Assembly: GCA_000583135.1 (NCBI GenBank)
Contig: JFBG01000032.1
Span: forward strand, 1-40,514
DNA length: 40,514 nucleotides
Reading direction: 5' to 3'
Source: Thioalkalivibrio sp. HK1
GTDB taxonomy: Bacteria; Pseudomonadota; Gammaproteobacteria; HK1
Every line of letters starts with the position of its first letter. Position 1 is the first letter of the stretch. Shown here piece by piece: positions 16,854 through 25,887 of the stretch. The notes below the pieces were generated by a model. That model did no database searches. It had not been told where the DNA came from and saw nothing but the letters and a program-made list of their open reading frames with translations. The position numbers and the translations under genes are program-made.

Positions 16854-17752
16854 TCGATATTTTGAATCTGCTCGCGCATCTGCTCGATCAACACTTTGAG
16901 ATTGACCGAGCCGCGCGAGGTGGTCAGGGCCGCCGATTTCGCGCCCAAGGTATTCGCCTCCCGGTTGAGTTCTTGCATCAGGAAATCGAGCCGTCGGCCC
17001 ACCGCGGCGCTTTGATCGAGGCTGTCTTTGATCTCCTCGACATGGGCATCGAGCCGATCCAGCTCTTCGGCCACATCCATGCGTTGAGCGATCAAGACCA
17101 GTTCTTGTTCGAGCCTTCCTTCGCCGACGGCCTCCGCCCCCTCTTGCCGGTTGATGCGGTTTCTCAAACGCTCGGCCAAGGAATCGAGGATGGCGGGCAT
17201 CTGGGCGCGGATCGCTTGCACTTCTTCGGCCAGCTGATCGAGGCGTTCGATCAGCATCCGTCGGATACGTTCTCCTTCTCGGGCGCGCATCTCGACGAGC
17301 TGGTCCACGCCGCTTTCCAAGAGCTTGAGCAAGGCGGGTTCGAAGGGCTCGCCGTTCGGGGCCGGCGAGCGCACCACGCCGGGCCAGCGCATGATATCCA
17401 AGGGGTTGATCCCGGCGGTCCCGGCGGGAGAGGGGATCAGGGACGATACTTGGTGCGCGGCCTTGGCGATCTCCGTCGCCAGCGCTTGGTCCAAAACCAA
17501 ACTGCCGGCGCCGGGCACCCTTCCCGATGCGCTCAAGGTGCAATCGACCTTTCCGCGCGAAAGACGGGTGCGGATCAATTCCTTGGCCTGATTTTCGAGG
17601 CTGCGGAATTCATCCGGCAGGCGGATATGGACATCCAGATAGCGGTGGTTGACGGAGCGGATCTCCCACTGGCATCGAAGAGCCTCGGGATGCGAATCCT
17701 CCACGGTGATCTGCGCTTCGGTGCGCGAATAGGCAGTCATGCTATGGAGCAT
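16850..17752 (-). CDS. yicC: YicC family endoribonuclease
   Basis: This 300-residue YicC-family protein carries the N-terminal signature MTAYSRTE and the motif EIRSVNHRYLDVHIRLPDEF. Its C-terminus, FLMQELNREANTLGAKS, is diagnostic. Work on E. coli YicC points to an endoribonuclease linked to small-RNA turnover; activity here is inferred by homology. Its stop overlaps the gmk start by four bases. Two in-frame starts lie close together (MLHSM); the upstream one is used here. Confidence 0.94.
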   Translation of the reverse strand: MLHSMTAYSRTEAQITVEDSHPEALRCQWEIRSVNHRYLDVHIRLPDEFRSLENQAKELIRTRLSRGKVDCTLSASGRVPGAGSLVLDQALATEIAKAAHQVSSLIPSPAGTAGINPLDIMRWPGVVRSPAPNGEPFEPALLKLLESGVDQLVEMRAREGERIRRMLIERLDQLAEEVQAIRAQMPAILDSLAERLRNRINRQEGAEAVGEGRLEQELVLIAQRMDVAEELDRLDAHVEEIKDSLDQSAAVGRRLDFLMQELNREANTLGAKSAALTTSRGSVNLKVLIEQMREQIQNIE

Positions 17753-18070
17753 GCTTTATGGACTCCGTCGGTTCGGGGATCCGCGATGTTCGATGACGCA
17801 TCGATCGCAGGTTTTGGATCGTCGATTTTTCGGGGGATCGCAAGGCGATGGCGGGCTCGTCGATGTGTATCGTCGGGATTCGATGGCCGGATCGGATCCG
17901 GCGAGGATCGACGATAAGGCATTGGGGGGAAGGGCGAGCCCTCGAAGCGTTGCCGGACTAAGGTGGCCAAGGGAGGGTCGGCCGAGGGCATGCGCTTCGT
18001 TTTTTTCTCGCGCGTCCTTTTTTCGCAACGCATCGATGCGCAAGATCATCGGAACCGTCGGGAAGGGCGG
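17753..18070. other. 318-base gap, no gene seen
   Basis: This lies between the yicC start and the 3' end of tRNA-Phe. I see no credible coding sequence. The stretch is dense in TCGAT/GATCG words, as are other spacers in this window. A clean terminator for the tRNA transcript is not apparent. Confidence 0.5.
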
Positions 18071-18146
<76 letters not shown>

Positions 18147-18197
18147 TTCTTCGAAATCCATCTGCGTCTTTCGTACGAACCTTCGCACAAGGTGGAT

Positions 18198-18225
18198 ATT
18201 CTACATTCGCCGACGAAACAGGCAA
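18198..18225 (-). promoter_or_regulatory. Candidate sigma-70 promoter for tRNA-Phe
   Basis: On the minus strand, TTGCCT (18220-18225, 4 of 6 to TTGACA) is separated by 16 bases from TAGAAT (18198-18203, 5 of 6 to TATAAT), with TG directly before the -10 box. Transcription would begin about 45 bases ahead of the tRNA. This is matched by eye only. Confidence 0.42.
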
Positions 18226-18326
18226 GCGGAAATCGCTTTGCCTGCCGATGCGCCAAGATGTGCGCCAAGGATCGAGGGATCGTCGGATCGAGATCCGGTC
18301 GATGAAAAAAGCCGAGGGATCGAGGC

Positions 18327-19478
18327 TCAATCGGCCAGATGGTCGATCAGCCGCCCGATGAAGCGTTCGCATTCCTCGACTTGGGCGAGATCGATGAATT
18401 CGTTGGCCTGATGGGCCTGGTCGATCGATCCCGGACCGCAGATCACGGTCGAAAATCCCGCCTCCTGAAATTGGCCGGCCTCGGCCGCATAGGCCGCAGC
18501 ATGTACCGCATTGTCTCCGGTCAGCGAACGAACCAGACGCTCGGCTTCGCCTTGCGGCTCGGGGGCGAGCGCGGGGACGGAGCACAGCGCTCGGGTCGAG
18601 ACCCCGGTATCGGGGGCGATGGCCCGCATTCCGGGCAGGATCTCCTCTTCCACCCACCGATCGAGATCCGCTCGGTAGCGCGAGGGATCGTCCCCGGGGA
18701 TGGGGCGGATATCCCATAGAAAGCGGCAGTGTCGGCTGATGATATTGGGCGCCGTTCCTCCCTCGATCTTTCCGACATGGACGGTGGTGTAGGGGGGGTC
18801 GAAGGGGATATCCGATATCTCTCGGGCGGCGGTACGGGCCATCTCGTCGATTTTCGCGATCAGCCTGGCGGCGGTCATCACCGCGCTCACCCCGCGATGC
18901 GTTTGGCTGGAATGGGCTTCTCGACCGGTGACCGTCGTTTCCATGGTCACGATGCCCTTGTGGGCGCTCGTGACTCTCATCATGGTCGGTTCGCCGACGA
19001 TCACCGCGGACGGGGTCGGGATGTCGGCGAGGATCTTGCGAATGATCGCCGGGGCTCCCAAGCAACCGACCTCCTCGTCGTAGGAAAGGGCGAAGTGGAT
19101 GGGGCGCCGTATCGATCGCTCGAGCATCCTGGGCACCATTGCCAGGGCGATGGCATAAAAACTCTTCATATCCGCGGTGCCCCGCCCGAAAAGCCGTCCC
19201 GATCGCTCGACGACGGTGAAAGGGTCGCTCTCCCAAGGCTGATCGTTCACCGGCACCACATCCGTATGCCCGGAAAGCACGATCCCGCCGCTCGTTTGCG
19301 GCCCGATCGTGGCCAAAAGATTGGCTTTGGTGCCCTCTTCGTTGGGGATCAATTGCGATTCGATGCCGTGGGAGGCCAGATAATCCCTCACGAAATGGAT
19401 CAGATCGAGGTTGGAATCGCAAGAGACCGTCGGAAAGCCGACCAGCTTCTCGATCAGTTCGCGAGATGTCATCTGCAT
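18327..19478 (-). CDS. argE: Acetylornithine deacetylase
   Basis: This M20-family metallohydrolase of 383 residues, the usual ArgE length, removes acetyl from N-acetylornithine in arginine synthesis. Seen: the metal ligand region SGHTDVVP (His71, Asp73), Asp103 in GRGTADMKS, the catalytic/ligand pair Glu135-Glu136 in YDEEVGCLGA, and a C-terminal QAHQANEFI with the last metal histidine. The dimerisation lid lies between them, with KIEGGTAPNIIS. AAGGAAG sits five bases before the ATG. Related M20 deacetylases cannot be fully excluded, but GTADMK and the overall sequence fit ArgE well. Confidence 0.92.
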   Translation of the reverse strand: MQMTSRELIEKLVGFPTVSCDSNLDLIHFVRDYLASHGIESQLIPNEEGTKANLLATIGPQTSGGIVLSGHTDVVPVNDQPWESDPFTVVERSGRLFGRGTADMKSFYAIALAMVPRMLERSIRRPIHFALSYDEEVGCLGAPAIIRKILADIPTPSAVIVGEPTMMRVTSAHKGIVTMETTVTGREAHSSQTHRGVSAVMTAARLIAKIDEMARTAAREISDIPFDPPYTTVHVGKIEGGTAPNIISRHCRFLWDIRPIPGDDPSRYRADLDRWVEEEILPGMRAIAPDTGVSTRALCSVPALAPEPQGEAERLVRSLTGDNAVHAAAYAAEAGQFQEAGFSTVICGPGSIDQAHQANEFIDLAQVEECERFIGRLIDHLAD

Positions 19479-19764
19479 GGGGCTTCCTTGGTCGATGTCG
19501 GGGGATCGATGGGATGATTGGCGCTATCGTCGTTCGATCATCGATGATCCTTCGACGAGCGGTCGACGACAAGGCTTCGAACGATCTTATCGGACACCGC
19601 TTTTTATCGGACGATCCTTAGCGCCGATGGCTTGCGATGACCGGTTGCAATCGCCAAGGCATCGACGGCAGTGACGGATTCCAAGCCCGCACGAGAAGCG
19701 CCGACAAAATCCTATCATGCGATCGCAGAATCATCCGGTGCGATCCGACGGAGGTTAGATCCCC

Positions 19765-20544
19765 ATGACGTTGCGAAGACAGGATCTCGAACAGGGCGTG
19801 ACGCTCCTGACCATCGATCGACCCGAGGCGCGCAATGCGCTCTCGGCGCAAATTCGAGATGACTTGGCGAGATGCTGTCGGTCGATGGCTTTCGAAGACA
19901 GCGTCCGAGCGGTGGTATTGACCGGTGCCGGGGATCATTTCTGTGCCGGCGGGGATGTGAAGACGATGGGGGGACAAGATCGCGCCGCCTTGGAGGAGCG
20001 TTATGCGGCGATGGCCCGCGCCGCCGAGGCCGTGATCCTCTTCCCCAAACCGCTGATCGCCGCGGTGAGAGGTCATGCGGCGGGGGCCGGGGTGGGGCTT
20101 GCTTGTCTTGCCGATGTGGTGGTGGCCGATACCAGCGCGAAGTTCACCCTTTCCTTCCTCAAAGTGGGGTTGGTTCCGGATTGGGGGCTCAGCCATACCC
20201 TGCCTCGGCGGGTCGGGGCCGCGGCCGCTCGCCGTCTGGCATTGACCCAAGAGCGCCTCGATGCCTTCGAGGCCCATCGCTTGGGGCTCGTGGATCGATG
20301 CGTGGAGGAGGGCGATCTGATGAGCGCGGCTTTGATGCAGGCGCAATCCCTTGCCGCTTCCGCTCCCGGTGCCATCGCCGCCATCAAGTCCATGGGCGAC
20401 GATCCTCAAGCGGTGCGCAAGGCCCTTCGCATCGAGGCGCGAAATCAGCTGGAGCGGGCGCTGACCCTCGAGCATCGAGAGGGGGTGGCGGCCTTTCGCG
20501 AAAAGCGCGCCCCGGATTTCACCTCCTCTTCGCCTTCGCGCTGA
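19765..20544 (+). CDS. Enoyl-CoA hydratase/isomerase family protein
   Basis: This 259-residue crotonase-fold enzyme has TIDRPEARNALS at the N-terminus, the first oxyanion-hole segment FCAGGDVKTMGG, and the second, GHAAGAGVGLACLADVVVA, near residue 105. The active-site region reads KVGLVPDWGLSHTLPRRVG. The glutamate position used for hydration in classical hydratases is not evident there, so isomerase or another crotonase chemistry is possible. GGAGG at 19750-19754 supports the start. The next gene on the same strand is an HMG-CoA lyase. That pairing suggests branched-chain acyl-CoA breakdown, for example a 3-methylglutaconyl-CoA hydratase role, but this is inference. Confidence 0.88.
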   Translation: MTLRRQDLEQGVTLLTIDRPEARNALSAQIRDDLARCCRSMAFEDSVRAVVLTGAGDHFCAGGDVKTMGGQDRAALEERYAAMARAAEAVILFPKPLIAAVRGHAAGAGVGLACLADVVVADTSAKFTLSFLKVGLVPDWGLSHTLPRRVGAAAARRLALTQERLDAFEAHRLGLVDRCVEEGDLMSAALMQAQSLAASAPGAIAAIKSMGDDPQAVRKALRIEARNQLERALTLEHREGVAAFREKRAPDFTSSSPSR

Positions 20545-20858
20545 TCCCTATATCCCGATCCCGAACTCCCTCGTCTTCGAATCATCGCTCGAACCCTTGA
20601 AGACCCTCGCAATCAACCCCATTTCGTTCGATGATGCGAAGGCGGGGTATGCAATCGAGGATGAGCGACCGAGGATGGGATAAAAGATGGATGCGGGATC
20701 GACCTTCGGATAACGACCGCTTCGATAAAATGATATCGGATGATATTGGATGCTTTCGATCGGCGGATCGGCCTTAGGTACGAATCGCTCTTTTTCGAAG
20801 CGACATCCGATGCTCGGATTTTGCCCCGAGCGACCCCGCTGCAAGGCGGATTTTCAGC
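20545..20858. other. Spacer of about 310 bases, no gene seen
   Basis: This is the gap between the crotonase gene and the ribosome-binding site of the lyase. I see no credible gene, repeat or strong terminator. The reading frame of the lyase stays open back to 20750, but that part has no family resemblance. Confidence 0.5.
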
Positions 20859-20872
20859 AAGGAGAATCGACG

Positions 20873-21817
20873 ATGGATCACGAGCGACCGGCATACGCCG
20901 AGATCACCGAGGTCGGTCCCCGGGATGGCTTTCAGGCCGAGGCGACATTCATTCCCACCGCCCGCAAGATCGAGTTCATCGAGCGGCTGATTCAAGCCGG
21001 TATGCCTCGCATCGAGGCCACGTCTTTCGTCTCTCCCAAGGCCGTGCCCCAACTCGCCGATGCCGAGGAAGTGATGCGTGCATTGCCTCGAGGCCATGCC
21101 ACTCGACTTGCGGCCCTGGTGCCGAACAAGCGCGGGGCCTTGCGAGCCGCCGAAGCGCAAGTGGACGATATGGTGGTTTTCGTATCCGCCTCCGAAAGCC
21201 ACAACTCAAAGAACGTCAACTGCGCGATCGAGGATTCCTTGAAGGGCTTCGAGGATGTGGTGCGGGTGGCGCAAGAGGCGATGATTCCGGTGCACGGCGC
21301 GATAGCGACCGCCTTCGGTTGCCCCTTCGAAGGGGATGTGAAGGTGGCGCAGGTGGGCGAGATCGCGCGCCGATTTCAAGCGCTGGGATTTGCCGGGATC
21401 AGCCTCGGCGATACCACGGGCATGGCGACCCCTCCTCTCGTCGAAGCCGTCGTGCGGCAGGTGCGCAAGAGCGCTCCGGCATTGACTTTGGGGCTGCATT
21501 TTCACAATACCCGCGGGATCGGCCTTGCCAATGTCATGGCCGGGCTTGCGCTGGGCGTCGATCGCTACGAGGGATCCTTCGGGGGGATCGGTGGCTGTCC
21601 TTTCGCACCCAAGGCCACCGGCAATATCTGCACCGAGGATCTGGTCTACCTGCTCGAGGAATGCGGCGTTCGCACCGGCATCGACCTTCGTCGTCTGTGC
21701 GCCATCGCCTGCGATGTGGAGCGCGAAGTCGCGCATGAATTGCCGGGGCAGGTGATGAAGGCGGGCCCGCGGCTCGATTTGCATCCGATGGATTCGGTGC
21801 GCGCCGCGGTCGGTTGA
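20873..21817 (+). CDS. Hydroxymethylglutaryl-CoA lyase
   Basis: This TIM-barrel lyase (314 residues) cleaves HMG-CoA to acetoacetate and acetyl-CoA in leucine and ketone metabolism. Seen: ITEVGPRDGFQ with the catalytic Arg17-Asp18, EATSFVSPKAVPQLAD, ISLGDTTGM, the metal-binding LHFHNTRG pair, and the signature GIGGCPFAPKATGNICTED with the active cysteine. The start at ATG 20873 is set by AAGGAGA at 20859-20865, 7 bases upstream. The cytosolic bacterial form (liuE/mvaB type) fits. It follows the crotonase gene on the same strand, but 328 bases away, so co-transcription is uncertain. Confidence 0.94.
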   Translation: MDHERPAYAEITEVGPRDGFQAEATFIPTARKIEFIERLIQAGMPRIEATSFVSPKAVPQLADAEEVMRALPRGHATRLAALVPNKRGALRAAEAQVDDMVVFVSASESHNSKNVNCAIEDSLKGFEDVVRVAQEAMIPVHGAIATAFGCPFEGDVKVAQVGEIARRFQALGFAGISLGDTTGMATPPLVEAVVRQVRKSAPALTLGLHFHNTRGIGLANVMAGLALGVDRYEGSFGGIGGCPFAPKATGNICTEDLVYLLEECGVRTGIDLRRLCAIACDVEREVAHELPGQVMKAGPRLDLHPMDSVRAAVG

Positions 21818-22251
21818 TAAAAGTTGATAGGGGAAGTGCGTAAGAACAGGGTAGGGATGGCGATGAAAAAGCGATCATGGCGTATGATCCCGACCCTTAA
21901 GGTTTTTTCGACGATCTCGGCCGGGATCCGAGCGCGGATCGGGCGGCTTGGGCAGATCGATGACGATAAGACCTGACGGCAATCGGCGATGCCCCGGGCG
22001 TAATCGATAAAAGAAGCACCGAAAAAACATGGCGATTGACGGTGGATTGACGGTGGATGCACGGTGACGCCGGCGATCTTCGAGGATCTTCGTGCATGAT
22101 CGATCCTTGTCCGATCCTTGTCCGATCCTTGTCCGATCCTTGTCGGTCATCGCATCGTGATCTTGAACGTTCGCGAAATCCCCTGCAATTCGCAAAGTTT
22201 CATAACAAGTGTCTAAGACAATCGACCAAAGGGTCGAAGGCGGTCAATGAA
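21818..22251. other. 434-base gap upstream of gspE
   Basis: No gene is seen. It holds a small hairpin (GATCAT/ATGATC at 21873-21889) followed at 21901-21908 by GGTTTTTT, a weak candidate terminator for the lyase gene, and the tandem repeat listed separately. Promoters for gspE would be expected here, but none stands out. Confidence 0.5.
22101..22144. repeat. Four perfect 11-bp tandem repeats
   Basis: CGATCCTTGTC occurs four times in a row without a mismatch at 22101, 22112, 22123 and 22134. The unit is not a multiple of three and it lies 108 bases before the gspE start, so copy-number change would alter only spacer length. Just upstream, GACGGTGGATT/GACGGTGGATG forms a second short 11-bp repeat (about 22036-22058). 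Confidence 0.95.
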
Positions 22252-24027
22252 ATGGAGCGGTTTTCCGAAATCTCCCATCCCGAGAATCCATCGTCCCTTT
22301 CGATGGGACAAGCCTCGGCCATTCCCGTCGATCGAGATATCGCTCCCGACGCCTCGATGATGCGCTTGGGCGAGCTCTTGGTCGCCCGCGGCCATGTCCG
22401 GATGGCGGATGTGGAGACCGCGTTGCAGATACAAGAAGCCGGCGGAGGGCGCATCGGAGCGTTGCTGGTGCGAACCGGCGCCCTTTCCGAGGATCTGCTG
22501 CTGCGCACTCTTTCGGATCAGCTCGGCGCCACCTATCTCGTCGACGGCGGTGACTTTCCCGATAGTCTCTCGATGTATCAGTTCATGTCCGATTCCCCGA
22601 TACGCATGGATTGGTTCTTGGACCACGGCGTGCTGATGTGGAGCGAGGGGGAGAAACTGCATTGCATCGCCCGCGATATCGTCGACCCCAGCCTGCTGGA
22701 GACCATCGAATATTTCTATGCCGGACACACGATCAATCTATGTCTTGCCGCCAATCACCAGATCGATCGCTTGGTGGATTTCGTGCGCAAGGAGCGCGCC
22801 ATCGAGCGCCTGTTCGCCAGCGACGATGTGCGTCAGTTGCGGGAGATGGCGGAAGAGGCCCCGGTGATCGAGCTGGTCAACAACCTCCTCTCCCAGGCGG
22901 TGGATCTCAACGCCTCCGATATCCATGTCGAGCCCGCCGAAGAGAATTTCACGGTGCGGATGCGGATCGACGGCGTTTTGCATACCCGACTCGCCCAGCC
23001 GATGGAACGCTTCCCGGCGGTGGCTTCCCGCATCAAGTTGATATCGGGTATCGATATCGCCGAGCGCCGACTGCCGCAGGACGGGCGCATCACCGCGCGC
23101 ATCTCGGGCCGGGAGATGGATATCCGGGTTTCCACCGTCCCTTGCGCCTTCGGCGAGTCCGTGGTGCTGCGTCTGCTGGCCAAGGAGCGGGGCGAGTTCG
23201 ACCTGCCGGGGCTCGGCATCCAATCGGATCATCTCGAGATGTTCCGTGGCTGGCTCAGGGTCAGCAATGGCATCGTGCTGGTCACCGGTCCCACCGGCTC
23301 GGGGAAATCCACCACCCTCGCCGCCGCCTTGCAAGATCTGAATGACGGGGTCAAGAAGATCATCACGGTCGAGGATCCGGTGGAATTCCAGTTGCCGAAT
23401 ATCACTCAGATCCAAACCCACGCCGAGATCGGCTACACCTTCGCCCGCGCCCTGCGCGCCATCTTGCGCCAGGACCCGGATGTGATCATGATCGGCGAGA
23501 TCCGCGATCTGGAGACGGCGGAGATCGCGATCCGGGCCGCGCTGACGGGTCATGTGGTTCTATCCACCGTCCACACCAACGATGCCATTTCCAGCTATAC
23601 GCGCTTGATCGACATGGGCATCGAGCCCTTCCTCGTCGCCTCCCCGATGCGCGGGGTGCAAGCGCAGCGCTTGTTGCGGCGCACTTGCTCGAAATGCGTC
23701 GTCCCCGCAGAGCCGCCGCCCCTCGATGTGCGCGAGCGTCTCGAGCGCATCGCCCCGCAGATGGTCGGGGATCGTTGGGTGCGCGCCAACGGTTGCAGCC
23801 TGTGCCAAGGCACCGGTTATCGGGGACGGGTCGGTATCTACGAGATGGTGCCGATGAGCGACGAACTGCAAGATCTGATCGTCGGCGGAGCCAGTCTCAA
23901 CGATCTCAAGCGTTTCGCTTCCGATCGGGGATATCGCACCCTGGCCGAGGATGGCTTGATCAAGGCCTCGCAAGGACATACCACTTTGGAAGAGGTGGCG
24001 CGCCTGACCTTGACCTCCTCCGAGTGA
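22252..24027 (+). CDS. gspE: Type II secretion ATPase GspE
   Basis: This cytoplasmic hexameric ATPase drives pseudopilus assembly. It has 591 residues from ATG 22252. Seen: an N-terminal MshEN-like domain (about 35-180), Walker A GPTGSGKS at 346-353, the Asp box ITVEDPVEF, Walker B VIMIGEIRD from 411, the His box LSTVHTNDA, and two CxxC pairs (CSKC, CSLC) near 476-530 typical of GspE. The frame is open back to ATG 22057, but that part crosses the tandem repeats and has no family resemblance. GAAGG at 22236-22240 is the only nearby ribosome-binding site. It opens a cluster in the order E-F-G-H-I-J-K-L-M-N-D. Confidence 0.95.
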   Translation: MERFSEISHPENPSSLSMGQASAIPVDRDIAPDASMMRLGELLVARGHVRMADVETALQIQEAGGGRIGALLVRTGALSEDLLLRTLSDQLGATYLVDGGDFPDSLSMYQFMSDSPIRMDWFLDHGVLMWSEGEKLHCIARDIVDPSLLETIEYFYAGHTINLCLAANHQIDRLVDFVRKERAIERLFASDDVRQLREMAEEAPVIELVNNLLSQAVDLNASDIHVEPAEENFTVRMRIDGVLHTRLAQPMERFPAVASRIKLISGIDIAERRLPQDGRITARISGREMDIRVSTVPCAFGESVVLRLLAKERGEFDLPGLGIQSDHLEMFRGWLRVSNGIVLVTGPTGSGKSTTLAAALQDLNDGVKKIITVEDPVEFQLPNITQIQTHAEIGYTFARALRAILRQDPDVIMIGEIRDLETAEIAIRAALTGHVVLSTVHTNDAISSYTRLIDMGIEPFLVASPMRGVQAQRLLRRTCSKCVVPAEPPPLDVRERLERIAPQMVGDRWVRANGCSLCQGTGYRGRVGIYEMVPMSDELQDLIVGGASLNDLKRFASDRGYRTLAEDGLIKASQGHTTLEEVARLTLTSSE

Positions 24028-24035
24028 TAGAGCCT

Positions 24036-24067
24036 TTCCAAGGATCCCTTTCGAGGGATCTTTGGAA
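24036..24067 (+). promoter_or_regulatory. 14-bp stem with TTCG tetraloop between gspE and gspF
   Basis: TTCCAAGGATCCCT (24036-24049) pairs with AGGGATCTTTGGAA (24054-24067) through 14 pairs, one of them G-T, closed by the loop TTCG. It starts 9 bases after the gspE stop. There is no immediate T-run, although T-rich stretches follow at 24101-24107 and 24117-24125. It probably acts as an RNA stability element or partial attenuator within the operon. Confidence 0.75.
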
Positions 24068-24158
24068 CGAAGGTGGAACGGCGGCGGAACGACGGCGCTT
24101 TTTTCATCCTCGATCGATTTTTTTTCATCGAACTCCCATCGAAAAAACGGCAGGCAAG

Positions 24159-25364
24159 ATGCCCGAATACGACTATCAAGCGGTCGATCGCAGCGGACAG
24201 GTTTTTCGCGGACGGCTGGAATCCGAATCCGAGGCGGCGGCGGTGCGGGCTTTGGGCGCCGAGGGCCGCACGGTCATCGAGCTGAGCGAGCGGCAAAGCG
24301 CGGCCGCCGCCGGACAGGGATTGTTCAAGCGCAAGTTGCAGGGGCAGGAGACGGTGGTCGCCTTCAACGAACTGGCCACCTTGCTCGAATCCGGAGTGGC
24401 GCTTGCCGATGCGGTGCGGGCTTTGGGTCGCGGTTCGCGTCATCCGATCCTGGACGCCGGTTTCGAGTCCGTATCGAGGGAACTTCTGCGCGGCGGCAGT
24501 TTGCTCGATGCCTTGCGGGGCAGTGCCATCCCCTTGCCCGAATATGTCTTTCAGCTGGTCGAGGCCGGGGAGTTGAGCGGACAATTGCCGCAATCCCTGC
24601 GTCAGGCGGTCGGGCAGATGGAATACGATCAGCAGATCGCCTCCGATATTCGAGGGGCGCTGACCTATCCGGCGATCCTGATCGTCGCCGGGGTGGCGGC
24701 GGTGCTGATGGTCTTCGTCTTCGTGGTGCCGCAGTTCGCCGATCTGCTCGAAGACAATCAGAACCTGCCCCTGCTGGCGGAGATCGTATTGCGATCCGGG
24801 GTCTGGTTCGGTTCCAATCGCTTGGAGTTGGCCGGAGCTCTGTTCGCCCTCGTTGCGATCATCACCCTCCTCTCCCGGCAAGCGGCGGTGCGTCAGTGGG
24901 CGATGGATACGCTATCGGTCCTGCCGGTGCTGGGGGAGTGGTTCTCGGAGTCGGATACCGCCCGCTGGGCCGCGGTGATGAGCGCGATGCTCAGCACCCG
25001 GGTCGAGCTGATGGACGCCTTGGGGCTCGCCTCGCAGGGGGTGCGGGTTTCCAAGCGCAAGGCCCGTCTCGATCAGGTCACCATGGACGTGCGCGGCGGG
25101 GCGTCGCTCTCGCAGGCCTTGGAAAAGCGGGATGCCCTGACCGCCACCGGCTATAATCTTTTGCGAGCCGGAGAGCAGGCGGGCAAGATGCCCCAGATGC
25201 TACGAGCCTTGGCCACGCTTTACCAGCAAAACAGCACCCGCCGGATGAAGCGAACGCTTTCCTTGATCGAACCCTTGGCGGTCGTGGTCATCGGTGTGGT
25301 CTTGGGAACCGTGATGATCGGTGTGGTTCTCGCTATCACCAGCGTCAATGAAATCCCCATTTAA
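24159..25364 (+). CDS. gspF: Type II secretion platform protein GspF
   Basis: This inner-membrane platform protein, which couples the GspE ATPase to pseudopilin assembly, is 401 residues, normal for the family. The N-terminus MPEYDYQAVDRSGQVFRGRL is typical. Two repeated GspF domains follow, the first with ELATLLESGVALADAVRAL and VEAGELSGQLP, the second with LSTRVELMDALGLA and RAGEQAGKMPQML. Three hydrophobic spans are seen: about 165-195, 222-240 and the C-terminal 370-395. The start at ATG 24159 has only a weak site (GGCAAG). The frame is open far upstream inside gspE, but that part is an out-of-frame reading. The gap to gspE contains the TTCG hairpin. Confidence 0.95.
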   Translation: MPEYDYQAVDRSGQVFRGRLESESEAAAVRALGAEGRTVIELSERQSAAAAGQGLFKRKLQGQETVVAFNELATLLESGVALADAVRALGRGSRHPILDAGFESVSRELLRGGSLLDALRGSAIPLPEYVFQLVEAGELSGQLPQSLRQAVGQMEYDQQIASDIRGALTYPAILIVAGVAAVLMVFVFVVPQFADLLEDNQNLPLLAEIVLRSGVWFGSNRLELAGALFALVAIITLLSRQAAVRQWAMDTLSVLPVLGEWFSESDTARWAAVMSAMLSTRVELMDALGLASQGVRVSKRKARLDQVTMDVRGGASLSQALEKRDALTATGYNLLRAGEQAGKMPQMLRALATLYQQNSTRRMKRTLSLIEPLAVVVIGVVLGTVMIGVVLAITSVNEIPI

Positions 25365-25416
25365 TTCTCGGATCCCGGCTCATCTTCGCCGTTGCCGACC
25401 ATCTTCGAATGGCAGC

Positions 25417-25887
25417 ATGTCCATGATATCCATGATCGCTTCGCGAAATCGTCCGTCTTCGGTGCGCCGCAAGATCGCCGGATTCACGCTCATCGAGCTG
25501 ATGGTGGTCCTCGTGATTTTGGGTCTTCTCGGCGGATTGGTCGGGCCGCAACTCTTCGGCAATGTCGATACTTCCAAAGTCAAGACCGCCGAGGCCCAAA
25601 TCAAGATGATGCGCAGCGCCTTGCATGCCTATCGCTTGGAAGTCGGCAGCTATCCCACCACATCCGAGGGCTTGTCGGCGCTGAACACCCCTCCGCAACA
25701 AGCCTCGACATTGTGGAACGGCCCTTACCTCGAAGACGATTTGCCGCTCGATCCTTGGCAAAGCCCCTATCGCTACGAAAGCCCGGCCAAGAACAATCAG
25801 GGTTTCGCGCTTTACTCTCTCGGCGCGGACAAGACCGTCGGCGGAGAAGGTATCGATGCCGATATCGGATATCTGCCACAGAACTAG
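25417..25887 (+). CDS. gspG: Major pseudopilin GspG
   Basis: This is the main subunit of the type II pseudopilus, 156 residues with leader. The prepilin cleavage site KIAG/FTLIELMVVLVILGLL has Gly22 at -1, Phe at +1 and Glu27 at +5. The mature part shows the GspG hallmarks PTTSEGLSALNTPP, WNGPYL, LPLDPWQSPYRY and a C-terminal Gly-rich region with Asp residues that in the family bind calcium. Several in-frame ATGs lie close together (25417, 25423, 25432); the first is given. The 3' end overlaps the proposed gspH start by 32 bases. Confidence 0.94.
   Translation: MSMISMIASRNRPSSVRRKIAGFTLIELMVVLVILGLLGGLVGPQLFGNVDTSKVKTAEAQIKMMRSALHAYRLEVGSYPTTSEGLSALNTPPQQASTLWNGPYLEDDLPLDPWQSPYRYESPAKNNQGFALYSLGADKTVGGEGIDADIGYLPQN

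Noticed and set aside
16854..17543. Long N-terminal extension of the gmk frame
   Set aside because: It overlaps all of the yicC 3' half in another frame. The gmk start at 16853 overlaps the yicC stop and matches the family start.
22101..22144. Tandem repeats as a CRISPR array
   Set aside because: The units are 11 bp and directly adjacent, without spacers, and no cas gene is present.
22057..22251. Extended N-terminus of GspE from ATG 22057
   Set aside because: It would translate the 11-bp tandem repeats and has no resemblance to GspE. The family-like sequence begins after 22252.
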